Assembly (NCBI GenBank): GCA_001804025.1
Contig: MHFC01000103.1
Coordinates: 12,943-21,415 of the forward strand
DNA length: 8,473 bases
Source: Omnitrophica bacterium GWA2_52_8
Lineage (GTDB): Bacteria > Omnitrophota > Omnitrophia > Omnitrophales > Aquincolibacteriaceae
Reading direction: 5' to 3'
Shown here: positions 1 to 5,954 of the stretch, piece by piece
Layout of the letters: the number at the start of each line of letters is the position of its first letter
How positions within the stretch are numbered: the stretch's first letter is position 1
Notes under the pieces: model-generated
What the model was told of the DNA's origin: nothing
The model's database searches: none
What the model saw: the letters and a program-made list of their open reading frames with translations, nothing else
Position numbers and translations under genes: made by a program

Positions 1-820
1 CCCGGACACCCAGACCGCCGATCGACGGCGCCATACTCACAATTGAAATCATCGGGACAAGCAAAAAATACATCCAGGGAGAAACCCCAAGGTCCAGGGC
101 CCGCCCAACCCAGTAATAGGCCATGATGAAAAGACTCTGCCCGATCAAAGATAATATAATCGATGTCGCGAGAATCCCTAAGTGATTTTTATAGCCGTAA
201 ATGGCATGGTAAATATCCGAAAGCCTTCCCTGCCATTTCTTGTTCGGAATCCAATGGACAAAGATCTTGAAAATCTTGGCAAACCGCTTGCTGGCAAAAA
301 AACAAACGGTCACAAGCATCAGCGCCGCAACGCCATAAATGATGTAGCCGATTAGCGGGTCCGTAAATTGACGGCTGTAAATTCCGAAAGCCGTGAGCGC
401 CATCACCATGAGCGCGACAAACCCCATCAGACGGTCCAAAATGACGGATGTCGTGGCGGCAATCTTGGTGCCGGAGCGTTTCGAGATATAGTAAGCTTTT
501 GCGATGTCACCGCCGACGGCTGACGGGAGAAAAAGATTGAAAAAAAGACCGACAAATCCCACATAAAAAACTTCGCGGTAGCGAAGCCGTATGTGCTGAA
601 CCGCGAGCACAAACTTAAGCCTAAGGGCCAGAAACGCAACCCCTCCAAGATACATCAAAAAGGAGAAGGCAAAATAGCTCCATACAACCCCCGATTTAAG
701 AATGTGAACGGCATCGCTGAGCTTTTCACGCAGGAGATACACCATCACCGCAATGGCAGCCGCACTGATCAGAAGCCGTACCCAGACGCCTTTGGAGTGA
801 GAGGTCGCTTCGGCGGTCAT
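1..820 (-). CDS. Partial LPG-synthase TM / UPF0104-type flippase-like membrane protein (C-terminus off window)
   Basis: An open frame of 273 codons starts at ATG 820-818 and runs off the left edge without a stop. I see about seven hydrophobic segments (near residues 14-30, 47-66, 86-103, 128-147, 156-175, 216-237 and 249-268). Residues 95-111, with the core FLPSAVGGDIAKAYY, match the signature of the lysylphosphatidylglycerol synthase TM region family (PF03706, UPF0104, related to the MprF N-terminal and AglD membrane domains). Residues 265-273 (PSIGGLGVR) match its second conserved segment. Family members are usually about 300-350 residues, so probably only the C-terminal helices are missing. 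The family includes lipid flippases and proteins of unknown substrate; no substrate can be assigned here. The start codon overlaps the DUF1844 stop as ATGA and lacks a clear ribosome binding site, which suggests translational coupling. Family assignment is confident, function is not. Confidence 0.88.
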   Translation of the reverse strand, partial: MTAEATSHSKGVWVRLLISAAAIAVMVYLLREKLSDAVHILKSGVVWSYFAFSFLMYLGGVAFLALRLKFVLAVQHIRLRYREVFYVGFVGLFFNLFLPSAVGGDIAKAYYISKRSGTKIAATTSVILDRLMGFVALMVMALTAFGIYSRQFTDPLIGYIIYGVAALMLVTVCFFASKRFAKIFKIFVHWIPNKKWQGRLSDIYHAIYGYKNHLGILATSIILSLIGQSLFIMAYYWVGRALDLGVSPWMYFLLVPMISIVSMAPSIGGLGVR

Positions 821-1203
821 GCTTTTTGTGAGAATTTTATCTGGAGTTCCGAGACCAATCCGGAGAGGGTCTTGTCTTCCTGGAGACTTAATCCGCCGCG
901 CGTTTTTTCCTGCAGCGCCATCAGCAATTCAATCATTTCCCTCGCCGCCTGAAGGTCTTCCTCGGGCTGATTGGTTTCCGGGTGAGGGATTTCCCCCAAA
1001 TGCATCATGGCCTGCATGCCCAAGGAGGTCACGAGATTCATGAAAGATTTTGATGTTTTGGGCTCGGATTGCGGCTGACTTTTCTGCGCTGAAGCGACAG
1101 CCGGCTGATTTTTTTCAGACGGCGAAGGGGTGTTCGGTTTCGCCTGATCTTTCCAGCTCTCGTCTACTTTTTTATGGACGAAGCGTATATCCTTTTCAAA
1201 CAT
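817..1203 (-). CDS. DUF1844 family small protein
   Basis: This encodes 128 residues from ATG 1203-1201. Residues 1-20 contain the VDESWKDQ element typical of DUF1844 proteins. Residues 21-51 are a low-complexity, Pro/Ser/Gln/Lys-rich linker. Residues 52-126 are the conserved helical part (SFMNLVTSLGMQAMMHLGEI, then the helices DLQAAREMIELLMALQEKTRG and LSGLVSELQIKF). No signal peptide or membrane span is obvious. The function of the family is unknown. An in-frame GTG lies 21 nt upstream at 1224-1222. I prefer the ATG because AGAAGG (1213-1208) sits 4 nt before it, whereas the GTG directly abuts the 3' arm of a GC-rich inverted repeat. The gene overlaps the downstream membrane-protein gene by 4 nt, so the two are probably co-translated. 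No convincing promoter lies between it and the terminator at 1284-1333, so it may depend on readthrough. Confidence 0.82.
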   Translation of the reverse strand: MFEKDIRFVHKKVDESWKDQAKPNTPSPSEKNQPAVASAQKSQPQSEPKTSKSFMNLVTSLGMQAMMHLGEIPHPETNQPEEDLQAAREMIELLMALQEKTRGGLSLQEDKTLSGLVSELQIKFSQKA

Positions 1204-1224
1204 GCTGCCTTCTCTGCGTTGCAC

Positions 1225-1258
1225 CGGCGCCCCCGACCTTAAAATATCTTAGGCGCCG
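1225..1258 (-). promoter_or_regulatory. GC-rich inverted repeat in the DUF1844 5' leader
   Basis: CGGCGCC (1225-1231) and GGCGCCG (1252-1258) are perfect 7-bp inverted arms separated by 20 A/T- and G-containing bases. In the minus-strand transcript they would form a hairpin ending 21 nt before the preferred ATG and immediately before the alternative GTG. No U-tract follows, so it is not an intrinsic terminator. It could modulate translation or be a protein site. Each arm contains the self-complementary GGCGCC, so the hairpin is a reading of the sequence, not a proven structure. Confidence 0.4.
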
Positions 1259-1283
1259 CGGATTGTTGCCGTGATCCATCTGT

Positions 1284-1333
1284 AAAAAAAAGAGGTTTCC
1301 GGTCCAGTGGGGATCTGATTGACCGGAAACCTC
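1284..1333 (-). terminator. Strong Rho-independent terminator
   Basis: Read on the minus strand, GAGGTTTCCGGTC (1333-1321) and GACCGGAAACCTC (1304-1292) form a perfect 13-bp stem. The 16-nt loop can add three more pairs (CAG/CTG) beyond an AAT bulge. Eight consecutive T residues (1291-1284) follow immediately. It lies 226 nt past the STAS-PilZ stop codon and 80 nt before the preferred DUF1844 start, so it would stop transcripts from the STAS-PilZ promoter and from the promoter at 1373-1401. Confidence 0.92.
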
Positions 1334-1366
1334 AGCAGGTGAGAAGAGACTGTTAAGTCTCTGTGA
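1284..1366 (-). ncRNA. Candidate terminated small RNA or attenuated leader RNA (~80 nt)
   Basis: The predicted transcript starts near 1366, about 7 nt after an extended -10 promoter, and ends in the U-tract at 1291-1284. Near its 5' end is a perfect hairpin, AGAGACU-UAAC-AGUCUCU (1362-1345). An 11-nt single-stranded linker with ACCU follows, then the 13-bp terminator stem with a C-rich apical loop (GAUCCCCAC within 1320-1305). There is no start codon followed by a useful reading frame. The layout resembles an independent sRNA gene. Alternatively it is the 5' leader of the DUF1844 operon, whose start lies 80 nt beyond the U-tract and has no clear promoter of its own. I recognise no Rfam family. 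The only competing structure I found upstream of the terminator is a weak 4-bp pairing (ACCU-GCUG-AGGU), which argues mildly against a classical antiterminator. Confidence 0.5.
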
Positions 1367-1372
1367 AGCGTA

Positions 1373-1401
1373 TTTATATCATGGATGTGTCATTCGGTCA
1401 A
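1373..1401 (-). promoter_or_regulatory. Sigma70-type extended -10 promoter
   Basis: The -35 is TTGACC (1401-1396, 5/6 to consensus), the spacer is exactly 17 nt and the -10 is TATAAA (1378-1373, 5/6). It is preceded by TGA at 1381-1379, which gives the TGn extended -10 element. The expected start is near 1366, directly upstream of the two-hairpin RNA. The -35 is embedded in nested inverted repeats. This is the best promoter match in the window. Confidence 0.75.
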
Positions 1402-1422
1402 TTCATTAATTGACACAATTGT
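1387..1422. promoter_or_regulatory. Nested inverted repeats over the -35 (operator candidate)
   Basis: GTCAATT-CATT-AATTGAC (1397-1414) is a perfect 7-bp inverted repeat overlapping the -35. GTGTCA (1387-1392) and TGACAC (1411-1416) form a second perfect pair around it. ACAATTGT (1415-1422) is a perfect palindrome at its edge. Several GTCA/TGAC half-sites across spacer, -35 and upstream DNA are what a repressor or activator site would look like. AT-rich DNA gives such repeats by chance more readily, so confidence is moderate. Confidence 0.45.
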
Positions 1423-1481
1423 TTACATTTTAGATTGCCGTGCCAATGTCGCGGCTCTGTTTTAGGTTTGTAACAGCTTAA

Positions 1482-1510
1482 GTAATAATCAGTTAGGGAA
1501 AGATGGTCAA
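1482..1510 (-). promoter_or_regulatory. Possible weaker upstream promoter
   Basis: TTGACC (1510-1505), a 17-nt spacer and TATTAC (1487-1482, 4/6 to consensus) lie about 50 nt past the STAS-PilZ stop. If used, it would give an RNA of about 190 nt ending at the same terminator. It is weaker than the promoter at 1373-1401 and could be chance in AT-rich DNA. Confidence 0.3.
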
Positions 1511-1559
1511 GCTGTGCGGTATAAGGCATGGAAGTTAATGAAGACAGGATGTGCCTGAA

Positions 1560-2285
1560 TTACCCAATAAATTCGATGGCGACGCCGAGCTGCTTTTTTC
1601 TCAGTTCTTTCCTGCGAACGATGCCGTCTACGCGGTATTCCTCGGTAAAATTGGCGGAAGGATAAATTTGGATCTGGGCTTTCATCCCCACAATATCGGC
1701 CATTTCATCGATCTTTTCAGAAATCCCAAGATCCAGGAATTCTGCGAACAGACCGCCCTCGCTGATATTTGTCGCCAGGGCATGCGCCGTAAAAGGGTTT
1801 TTCCCGTCACCCGTAAAAACAATATCGATCGGCAAAACCACGTGCATACGCTTGCTCCTGCGGCGTTCAAGCTGCTCCCCGATCGATTGCTGCAAGGGGT
1901 TGTCGTCTTTTCTGGGAAAGGCGCGCTCTTCTTCTTTTTCAAGCAGAAACGGACCGAAATCTTCAGCCACTTCTTTTTCGGTCGTACAGATGTGAATGTT
2001 TCTCGGCAAATAGGTGTTTTCCAAAAAATGCGAAATCGTTGAGGAGGCTCCGAAAATAAGACTTTTTTGAGGACGGATGCAGGCCGCGATCAATTTGCGG
2101 ACGCCCAAGGCATCAATGGACGGCAAAAGCTGTAAATTTAAAATGACGCGCTGCATGCGATGGCGGCGAATTTTCCGCTGAATCTGCCAAGCAACATCCT
2201 GCAAGGTCTCTTGCGTGGGTTCCCCGATGAGATCGAAGACATTGACGTTACCAATCTCGCGGGTGCTCAACTTAAGTTTGCTCAT
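1560..2285 (-). CDS. STAS-PilZ fusion protein, probable c-di-GMP receptor
   Basis: This encodes 241 residues from ATG 2285-2283. Residues 1-110 resemble a STAS (anti-sigma-factor antagonist-like) domain: KLSTREIGNVNVFDLIGEPT, a central VILNLQLLPSIDALGV strand-loop-helix, and a second helix region. Residues 111-137 form a charged linker. Residues 138-241 form a PilZ domain with both c-di-GMP signatures: RxxxR at R142-R146 and NxSxxG at N173-S175-G178. In the STAS part, the place of the usual phosphorylatable Ser of the D-S-x-G loop is taken by Ala59 (IDALG), so kinase control of the SpoIIAA type looks unlikely. There is no signal peptide or membrane span, so it is probably cytosolic. An upstream in-frame ATG at 2312 is rejected: it would leave a leader of only about 11 nt, and AGGAGG lies between the two ATGs. 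The target of the signal is unknown. It has its own promoter and a strong terminator 226 nt downstream. Confidence 0.85.
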   Translation of the reverse strand: MSKLKLSTREIGNVNVFDLIGEPTQETLQDVAWQIQRKIRRHRMQRVILNLQLLPSIDALGVRKLIAACIRPQKSLIFGASSTISHFLENTYLPRNIHICTTEKEVAEDFGPFLLEKEEERAFPRKDDNPLQQSIGEQLERRRSKRMHVVLPIDIVFTGDGKNPFTAHALATNISEGGLFAEFLDLGISEKIDEMADIVGMKAQIQIYPSANFTEEYRVDGIVRRKELRKKQLGVAIEFIG

Positions 2286-2296
2286 AAACGGCGCTT

Positions 2297-2302
2297 CCTC
2301 CT
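2297..2302 (-). promoter_or_regulatory. Ribosome binding site deciding the STAS-PilZ start
   Basis: AGGAGG (2302-2297) lies 11 nt before ATG 2285, or 9 nt if GGAGGAA is taken as the core. It falls inside the frame that would be coding if the ATG at 2312 were used, so the shorter protein is preferred. The STAS domain also begins naturally right after the second Met. Confidence 0.75.
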
Positions 2303-2329
2303 CGTACGGCATTGCGACATCTATGAAGA

Positions 2330-2358
2330 AAGATAACTTAAGGTTTTAATAAAGTCAA
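2330..2358 (-). promoter_or_regulatory. Sigma70-type promoter for the STAS-PilZ gene
   Basis: TTGACT (2358-2353, 5/6 to consensus), a 17-nt spacer and TATCTT (2335-2330, 4/6) predict a start near 2323 and a leader of about 38 nt before ATG 2285. It lies in the AT-rich gap after rarA, which suggests that the STAS-PilZ gene is not simply a tail gene of the pheST-rarA operon. Confidence 0.6.
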
Positions 2359-2366
2359 TCTTTCAC

Positions 2367-2384
2367 GATCTATTTGATCTATTT
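2367..2384. repeat. Perfect tandem 9-bp direct repeat upstream of the promoter
   Basis: GATCTATTT occurs twice head to tail (2367-2375 and 2376-2384), ending 8 bp upstream of the -35 of the STAS-PilZ promoter. That is the usual place for an activator binding two helical near-turns of DNA. It may also be simple slippage in AT-rich sequence. Confidence 0.6.
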
Positions 2385-2430
2385 CTTATCAATTTAGCCT
2401 TATTTGCATAACTATATATCTTTAATTAAC

Positions 2431-3816
2431 TTACGTAACTTTTCCGGCTCCGCCCTTAATTTCCTTGAGGCGCTCCTTCAAAATCTTTTCAAATCCTATA
2501 TCGTTTGGCCGGTAAAACTCTTTCGGAGAATCCAGATACCGTTGATCCCGTAATGCCGCACCGGATTTCCCCTGATAGACGTCATGGGAATAAACATACC
2601 CTTGTCCCCGGCCGAGCTTTTCTGCGCCCTTGTAACTCGCATCTTTTAAATGCTGCGGGACCTCCTCCGCTTTTCCCTCCTTCACGTCCGTCAAGGCCTC
2701 CTCGATGGCCCTATAACTGGCGTTACTTTTGGGCGCCAAGGCCAAATACGTCACGACTTGCGCCAGCAAAATTCTGGCTTCGGGCATACCCACAAATTCA
2801 ATCCCCTGCAGGGCGGCGCACGCAATCACAAGTCCTTGCGGATCGGCGTTTCCGATGTCTTCGCTCGCAAGAATAATCAATCTTCGGATAATAAAGCGCG
2901 GGTCTTCACCTGCATAAAGCATTTTTGCCAGCCAGTAAACAGCGGCATTCACATCCGAGCCGCGGACACTTTTTATAAAGGCACTGATCGTGTCATAATG
3001 ATAGTCTTCGTCGCCGTCGTAGTAAACCAAACGTCTTTGGCAGGATTCCTGGGCAACTTCCTCCGTAATATGAATCACACCCTGAGCATCCGGCTTTGTG
3101 GTAGCTACACCGACCTCTAGCGCTGTGAGTGCGCGCCGCGCATCGCCTGAAGCGCATACCGCGATGTGTTTAAGTGCGCTTTCGATGTGCTCGATGCGCT
3201 GGTTTCCGTATCCGCGCTCCGGGTCCCCGAGCGCCGTCTTTAAAATTTTTATCAAAGAGTCGATTTCAAGCGGTTTCAATTCAAAAATCACCGACCGCGA
3301 AAGAAGCGGACCGTTGATGGCAAAGGAGGGGTTATGAGTCGTGGCTCCGATCAGGACGACATTGCCGCACTCCACATCAGGCATCAAGACATCCTGCTGG
3401 CCTTTATTAAAGCGGTGGATTTCATCGACAAATAAAATGGTTTTTTCACCCTTTTTCTTCCGGCGTTGAACCGCTTCGAGGATAATTTTTCTGAGTTCGG
3501 CAACATTGGATGTTACCGCATTGAGCGGCACAAAGACAGAGCGGGTTTCCCGGGAAATCACCCGGGCCAGCGTCGTTTTGCCGGAGCCTGGGGGCCCATA
3601 GATGATCATCGAGGTCCAGCGATCAGACTGAACCGAGCGCCGCAAAAGTTTTCCGGGCGCAAGCAGGTGGTCCTGCCCGACGATTTCGTCCAAATTCCGC
3701 GGACGCATGCGGACCGCAAGCGGAGTGCCTGCGTCAGACTCGTGATCGGATGCGGACGGAACGGCGTCCTGAAAAAAATCATCCTGCCCGGGTGCGAAAG
3801 ATTTGGGAGATTGCAT
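2431..3816 (-). CDS. rarA: Replication-associated recombination AAA+ ATPase RarA (MgsA)
   Basis: This encodes 461 residues, close to the 447 of E. coli RarA. It is an AAA+ ATPase of the clamp-loader/RuvB clade that acts at stalled replication forks. I see Walker A GPPGSGKT (74-81), Walker B ILFVDE (127-132) followed by [10 protein letters not shown], a sensor 1 region [11 protein letters not shown] (155-165), the arginine-finger stretch LLSR (171-174) and a sensor 2 segment GDARRAL (224-230). The C-terminal half carries the RarA tetramerisation motifs SVRGSD (283-288), [12 protein letters not shown] (315-326), [12 protein letters not shown] (357-368) and [12 protein letters not shown] (386-397). 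Two positions differ from the common pattern: His161 replaces Glu in GATTENPS, and Asp147 replaces His in QQDxxLPHxE. The N-terminal tail has QDDFF (11-15), resembling a beta-clamp-binding motif. The start ATG 3816 follows AAAAGGA by 4 nt. It lies 59 nt after pheT with no terminator, so co-transcription is likely. Confidence 0.96.
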   Translation of the reverse strand: MQSPKSFAPGQDDFFQDAVPSASDHESDAGTPLAVRMRPRNLDEIVGQDHLLAPGKLLRRSVQSDRWTSMIIYGPPGSGKTTLARVISRETRSVFVPLNAVTSNVAELRKIILEAVQRRKKKGEKTILFVDEIHRFNKGQQDVLMPDVECGNVVLIGATTHNPSFAINGPLLSRSVIFELKPLEIDSLIKILKTALGDPERGYGNQRIEHIESALKHIAVCASGDARRALTALEVGVATTKPDAQGVIHITEEVAQESCQRRLVYYDGDEDYHYDTISAFIKSVRGSDVNAAVYWLAKMLYAGEDPRFIIRRLIILASEDIGNADPQGLVIACAALQGIEFVGMPEARILLAQVVTYLALAPKSNASYRAIEEALTDVKEGKAEEVPQHLKDASYKGAEKLGRGQGYVYSHDVYQGKSGAALRDQRYLDSPKEFYRPNDIGFEKILKERLKEIKGGAGKVT

Positions 3817-3853
3817 GCGGTCCTTTTAAGGTTAAGTGCTGCCCGTTTGAAGC

Positions 3854-3872
3854 CCGGCGGTATGGCGGCCGG
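3854..3872 (-). other. GC-rich hairpin in the pheT-rarA spacer
   Basis: CCGGC (3872-3868) and GCCGG (3858-3854), read on the minus strand, form a 5-bp stem with a 9-nt loop, extendable by AG/CT past a bulged G. The downstream sequence is not T-rich, so it is not an intrinsic terminator. It may stabilise an mRNA end or be incidental. Confidence 0.3.
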
Positions 3873-3875
3873 CTG

Positions 3876-5942
3876 TCAGTCTTGAAAAGAGGCCTTAAAC
3901 TGCTTCACCATTTCATCGGCAATCCGGGTGTGCAGTCCCTGGATTTCTTCGGAAGTCAGAGTCCGTTCCGGCGATTGATAGGTAATCCGGAACGCCAGAT
4001 TTTTGAAGCCCTTTGGAACGCGCCCTCCCTCGAAGAGATCAAACAGCTCAATCCCCGTGATGAGCCCCTGCCCCAAGGACCGGATCGCGTTGTTGACCGT
4101 ACCGGCCTTCACATTTTTTTCGACCGTTATCGACAAATCGCGCTGAATCGAAGGGAATCGCGGTATGTCTTTAAACCGTTTTGCCCGCAGCGATACTTCT
4201 TCGATTTGCTCGATACCAAGTTCGGCATAAAACACGTTGAAATCAAGGTCCCATTCTTTCAGTACCTTCGCATTGACTTCTCCGAGCCATCCGAGCCGCA
4301 CGCCGTTTGCGGTAACGGACTCACACGCACCCTGGGCCATCAAGGGATGACTCTCAGACCGGAAATCCGCCGCCGGAGCGCCTGCCGCTCCGAGCAATCC
4401 CGCCACCATGCCTTTCAAATCATACAAGGTGGCATGCCGCGAGCCGTCAAGCCAGTTGGCTTCCCGCAAATTGCCATAAGTCATCAGCGCGATTTTTTTT
4501 TCTTCACGGCAGGCCGCGTTCTTTTCGGTGCCCGAGTGCCGCGCATAAACATTCGCGATTTCATAGAATGAGGCGCCGCGCTGCCCCCCGCGGATATTTT
4601 TTTCGATGACCCCGAGCAGGCTCGGCAACAGCGTCGGTCTCAGCCATTTCAAATCCTGGTGCTGAGGGTTCACAATCCATAGCACATCCGGATATTGGGT
4701 TTTGAAATCGAGTCCTTTTTCGGAAATCAAGCTGAACGTCACCGTTTCAAAATAACCGCCGGCGACGCATTGCGCATGCAAAAGCGATTCCAGTTTTCGC
4801 GTCTTGTGGTCCTCACAAAGCCGGGGCTGCATGGCCGGTAAAGTTTCCGGGATTTGATCAAACCCGTAAATACGTGCAATTTCTTCGATTAAATCAATGG
4901 GCTGCGTAAGGTCGCTTCGAAACGACGGAATGCCGACATGACAGCTTCCGCTGCCGTCCTGTTTGGCATCGAGCCCGAGCCGCGTCAAAATCGACAATAC
5001 CTGACTCGGCTTGATTTCGACACCGAGTTTTTTTTGAATTTCAGCGAAGGCTAGAATGATCTTGCCGGTTTTCCCGGCCGGCGGCTGTCCCGCCTTGAGG
5101 ACCCCGCTGATAAAACGGGGTTTTGCGTACTTGCGGATCAACTCAAGCGCCCTCTCACGCCCGTAATCAACGCCTTGCGGGTCCACCCTGCGTTCAAACC
5201 GGTAGGAGGACTCGCTGGACAAGGCATGACCTTTTGAACTGCTGCGCACCCAGCGCGGATGAAAATAGGCGGATTCCAGCAAAATATTGCGCGTTGTGTC
5301 ACGGACTTCCGAATCCTTCCCCCCCATGATCCCCGCAAGCGCAATGGGCTGCTGCGCGTCCGCAATCACAAGGTCCTTTACCGTCATTTTTTTAACCGAG
5401 CCGTCGATAGCCGTAAAGGATTCCTCGTGTTTTGCGGCCCGCACAATAATTTCCTGACCCTTCAGCCGGTCCGCATCAAACGCATGCAGGGGCTGTCCGA
5501 TTTCAAGAAGGACATAATTGGTGATGTCGACGATCAAATTGATGGATCGGATGCCGCAGGCCTCCAGCCGCTGACGAATAAAGTCGGGCGTCGGCTCGTG
5601 CTGAATTCCCTCCACATAAACAGCGGTGTAATACGGGCACGCTTCCTGATCGCGGACTTTTACCTTCCATCCCGGAGGCATGGCTCGGTTCACGGTTTTG
5701 TCGGTGGCAGGCTCTTTCAGAGACAGGTTTTCAATCGCGGCAATCTCGCGGGCAACCCCCCAATGCGACAGCCAATCCGGACGATTGCTGGTGACCTCCA
5801 CCGAAAAAATAGTGTCGCCCGAGCCGGTGTCCTGTGTGACGGACTCCACCTCGAGCCCCGCCATGGTTAATTGCTCGGCGATACGTTCGACCGGGGGCTT
5901 GATCGTCACGAAATCCTTGATCCAATTCATGCTGATTTTCAT
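3876..5942 (-). CDS. pheT: Phenylalanine--tRNA ligase beta subunit, lacking the B2 tRNA-binding domain
   Basis: This encodes 688 residues, versus 795 in E. coli. It is the beta subunit of the (alpha-beta)2 PheRS that charges tRNA-Phe and edits Tyr-tRNA-Phe. The B1 part (1-38, MKISMNWIKDFV...GLEVESV) joins directly to the segment IFSVEVTSNRPDWLSHWGVAREIAAI (45-70). In E. coli about 107 residues of OB-fold (EMAP/Trbp-like) lie between these. The B3/B4 editing domain follows (about 95-270) with CGIRSINLIVDITNYVLLE, PLHAFD (His153) and SSYRFERRVDP (Glu250). Then come B5 (about 290-365, DLIEEIARIYGFDQIP), the catalytic-like B6/B7 (about 380-580) and the FDX-ACB anticodon-binding domain B8 (about 590-688, FPSIQRDLSITV...LFDLFEGGRVPKGFKNLAFRITYQ...RTLTSEEI). 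There is no frameshift around the junction. The start is 12 nt after the pheS stop with a weak GGGA ribosome binding site. Confidence 0.97.
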   Translation of the reverse strand: MKISMNWIKDFVTIKPPVERIAEQLTMAGLEVESVTQDTGSGDTIFSVEVTSNRPDWLSHWGVAREIAAIENLSLKEPATDKTVNRAMPPGWKVKVRDQEACPYYTAVYVEGIQHEPTPDFIRQRLEACGIRSINLIVDITNYVLLEIGQPLHAFDADRLKGQEIIVRAAKHEESFTAIDGSVKKMTVKDLVIADAQQPIALAGIMGGKDSEVRDTTRNILLESAYFHPRWVRSSSKGHALSSESSYRFERRVDPQGVDYGRERALELIRKYAKPRFISGVLKAGQPPAGKTGKIILAFAEIQKKLGVEIKPSQVLSILTRLGLDAKQDGSGSCHVGIPSFRSDLTQPIDLIEEIARIYGFDQIPETLPAMQPRLCEDHKTRKLESLLHAQCVAGGYFETVTFSLISEKGLDFKTQYPDVLWIVNPQHQDLKWLRPTLLPSLLGVIEKNIRGGQRGASFYEIANVYARHSGTEKNAACREEKKIALMTYGNLREANWLDGSRHATLYDLKGMVAGLLGAAGAPAADFRSESHPLMAQGACESVTANGVRLGWLGEVNAKVLKEWDLDFNVFYAELGIEQIEEVSLRAKRFKDIPRFPSIQRDLSITVEKNVKAGTVNNAIRSLGQGLITGIELFDLFEGGRVPKGFKNLAFRITYQSPERTLTSEEIQGLHTRIADEMVKQFKASFQD

Positions 5943-5954
5943 CGTAATTTCCCG

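Larger units (their letters stand above)
1225..1559. other. 335-nt gene-free stretch with dense regulatory structure
   Basis: No plausible protein-coding gene is seen here on either strand. From right to left it holds a 158-nt part (1402-1559) with a possible weak promoter and small inverted repeats (CTGTT at 1457-1461 with AACAG at 1472-1476; GCCG at 1437-1440 with CGGC at 1452-1455). Next come a cluster of GTCA/TGAC inverted repeats, a strong minus-strand promoter, a short hairpin, an intrinsic terminator and a GC-rich leader hairpin. These are listed separately. Confidence 0.75.

Noticed and set aside
1284..1333. Terminal inverted repeat of an insertion element
   Set aside because: The arms are only 16 nt apart and followed by a U-tract, there is no transposase nearby and no target-site duplication; a terminator explains it fully.
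1284..1366. Known riboswitch, T-box or SRP RNA
   Set aside because: I find no T-box AGGGUGG-like sequence, no GEMM or preQ1 core, and no SRP tetraloop region, so no known class can be named from sequence alone.
1551..2042. Plus-strand open frame (163 codons) opposite the STAS-PilZ gene
   Set aside because: Antisense to a gene with clear domain motifs; its sequence resembles no family.
3750..4571. Long plus-strand open frame (273 codons) opposite pheT and the pheT-rarA junction
   Set aside because: It lies antisense to conserved pheT, has no recognisable domain or good ribosome binding site, and its residues look like a reverse-frame shadow.
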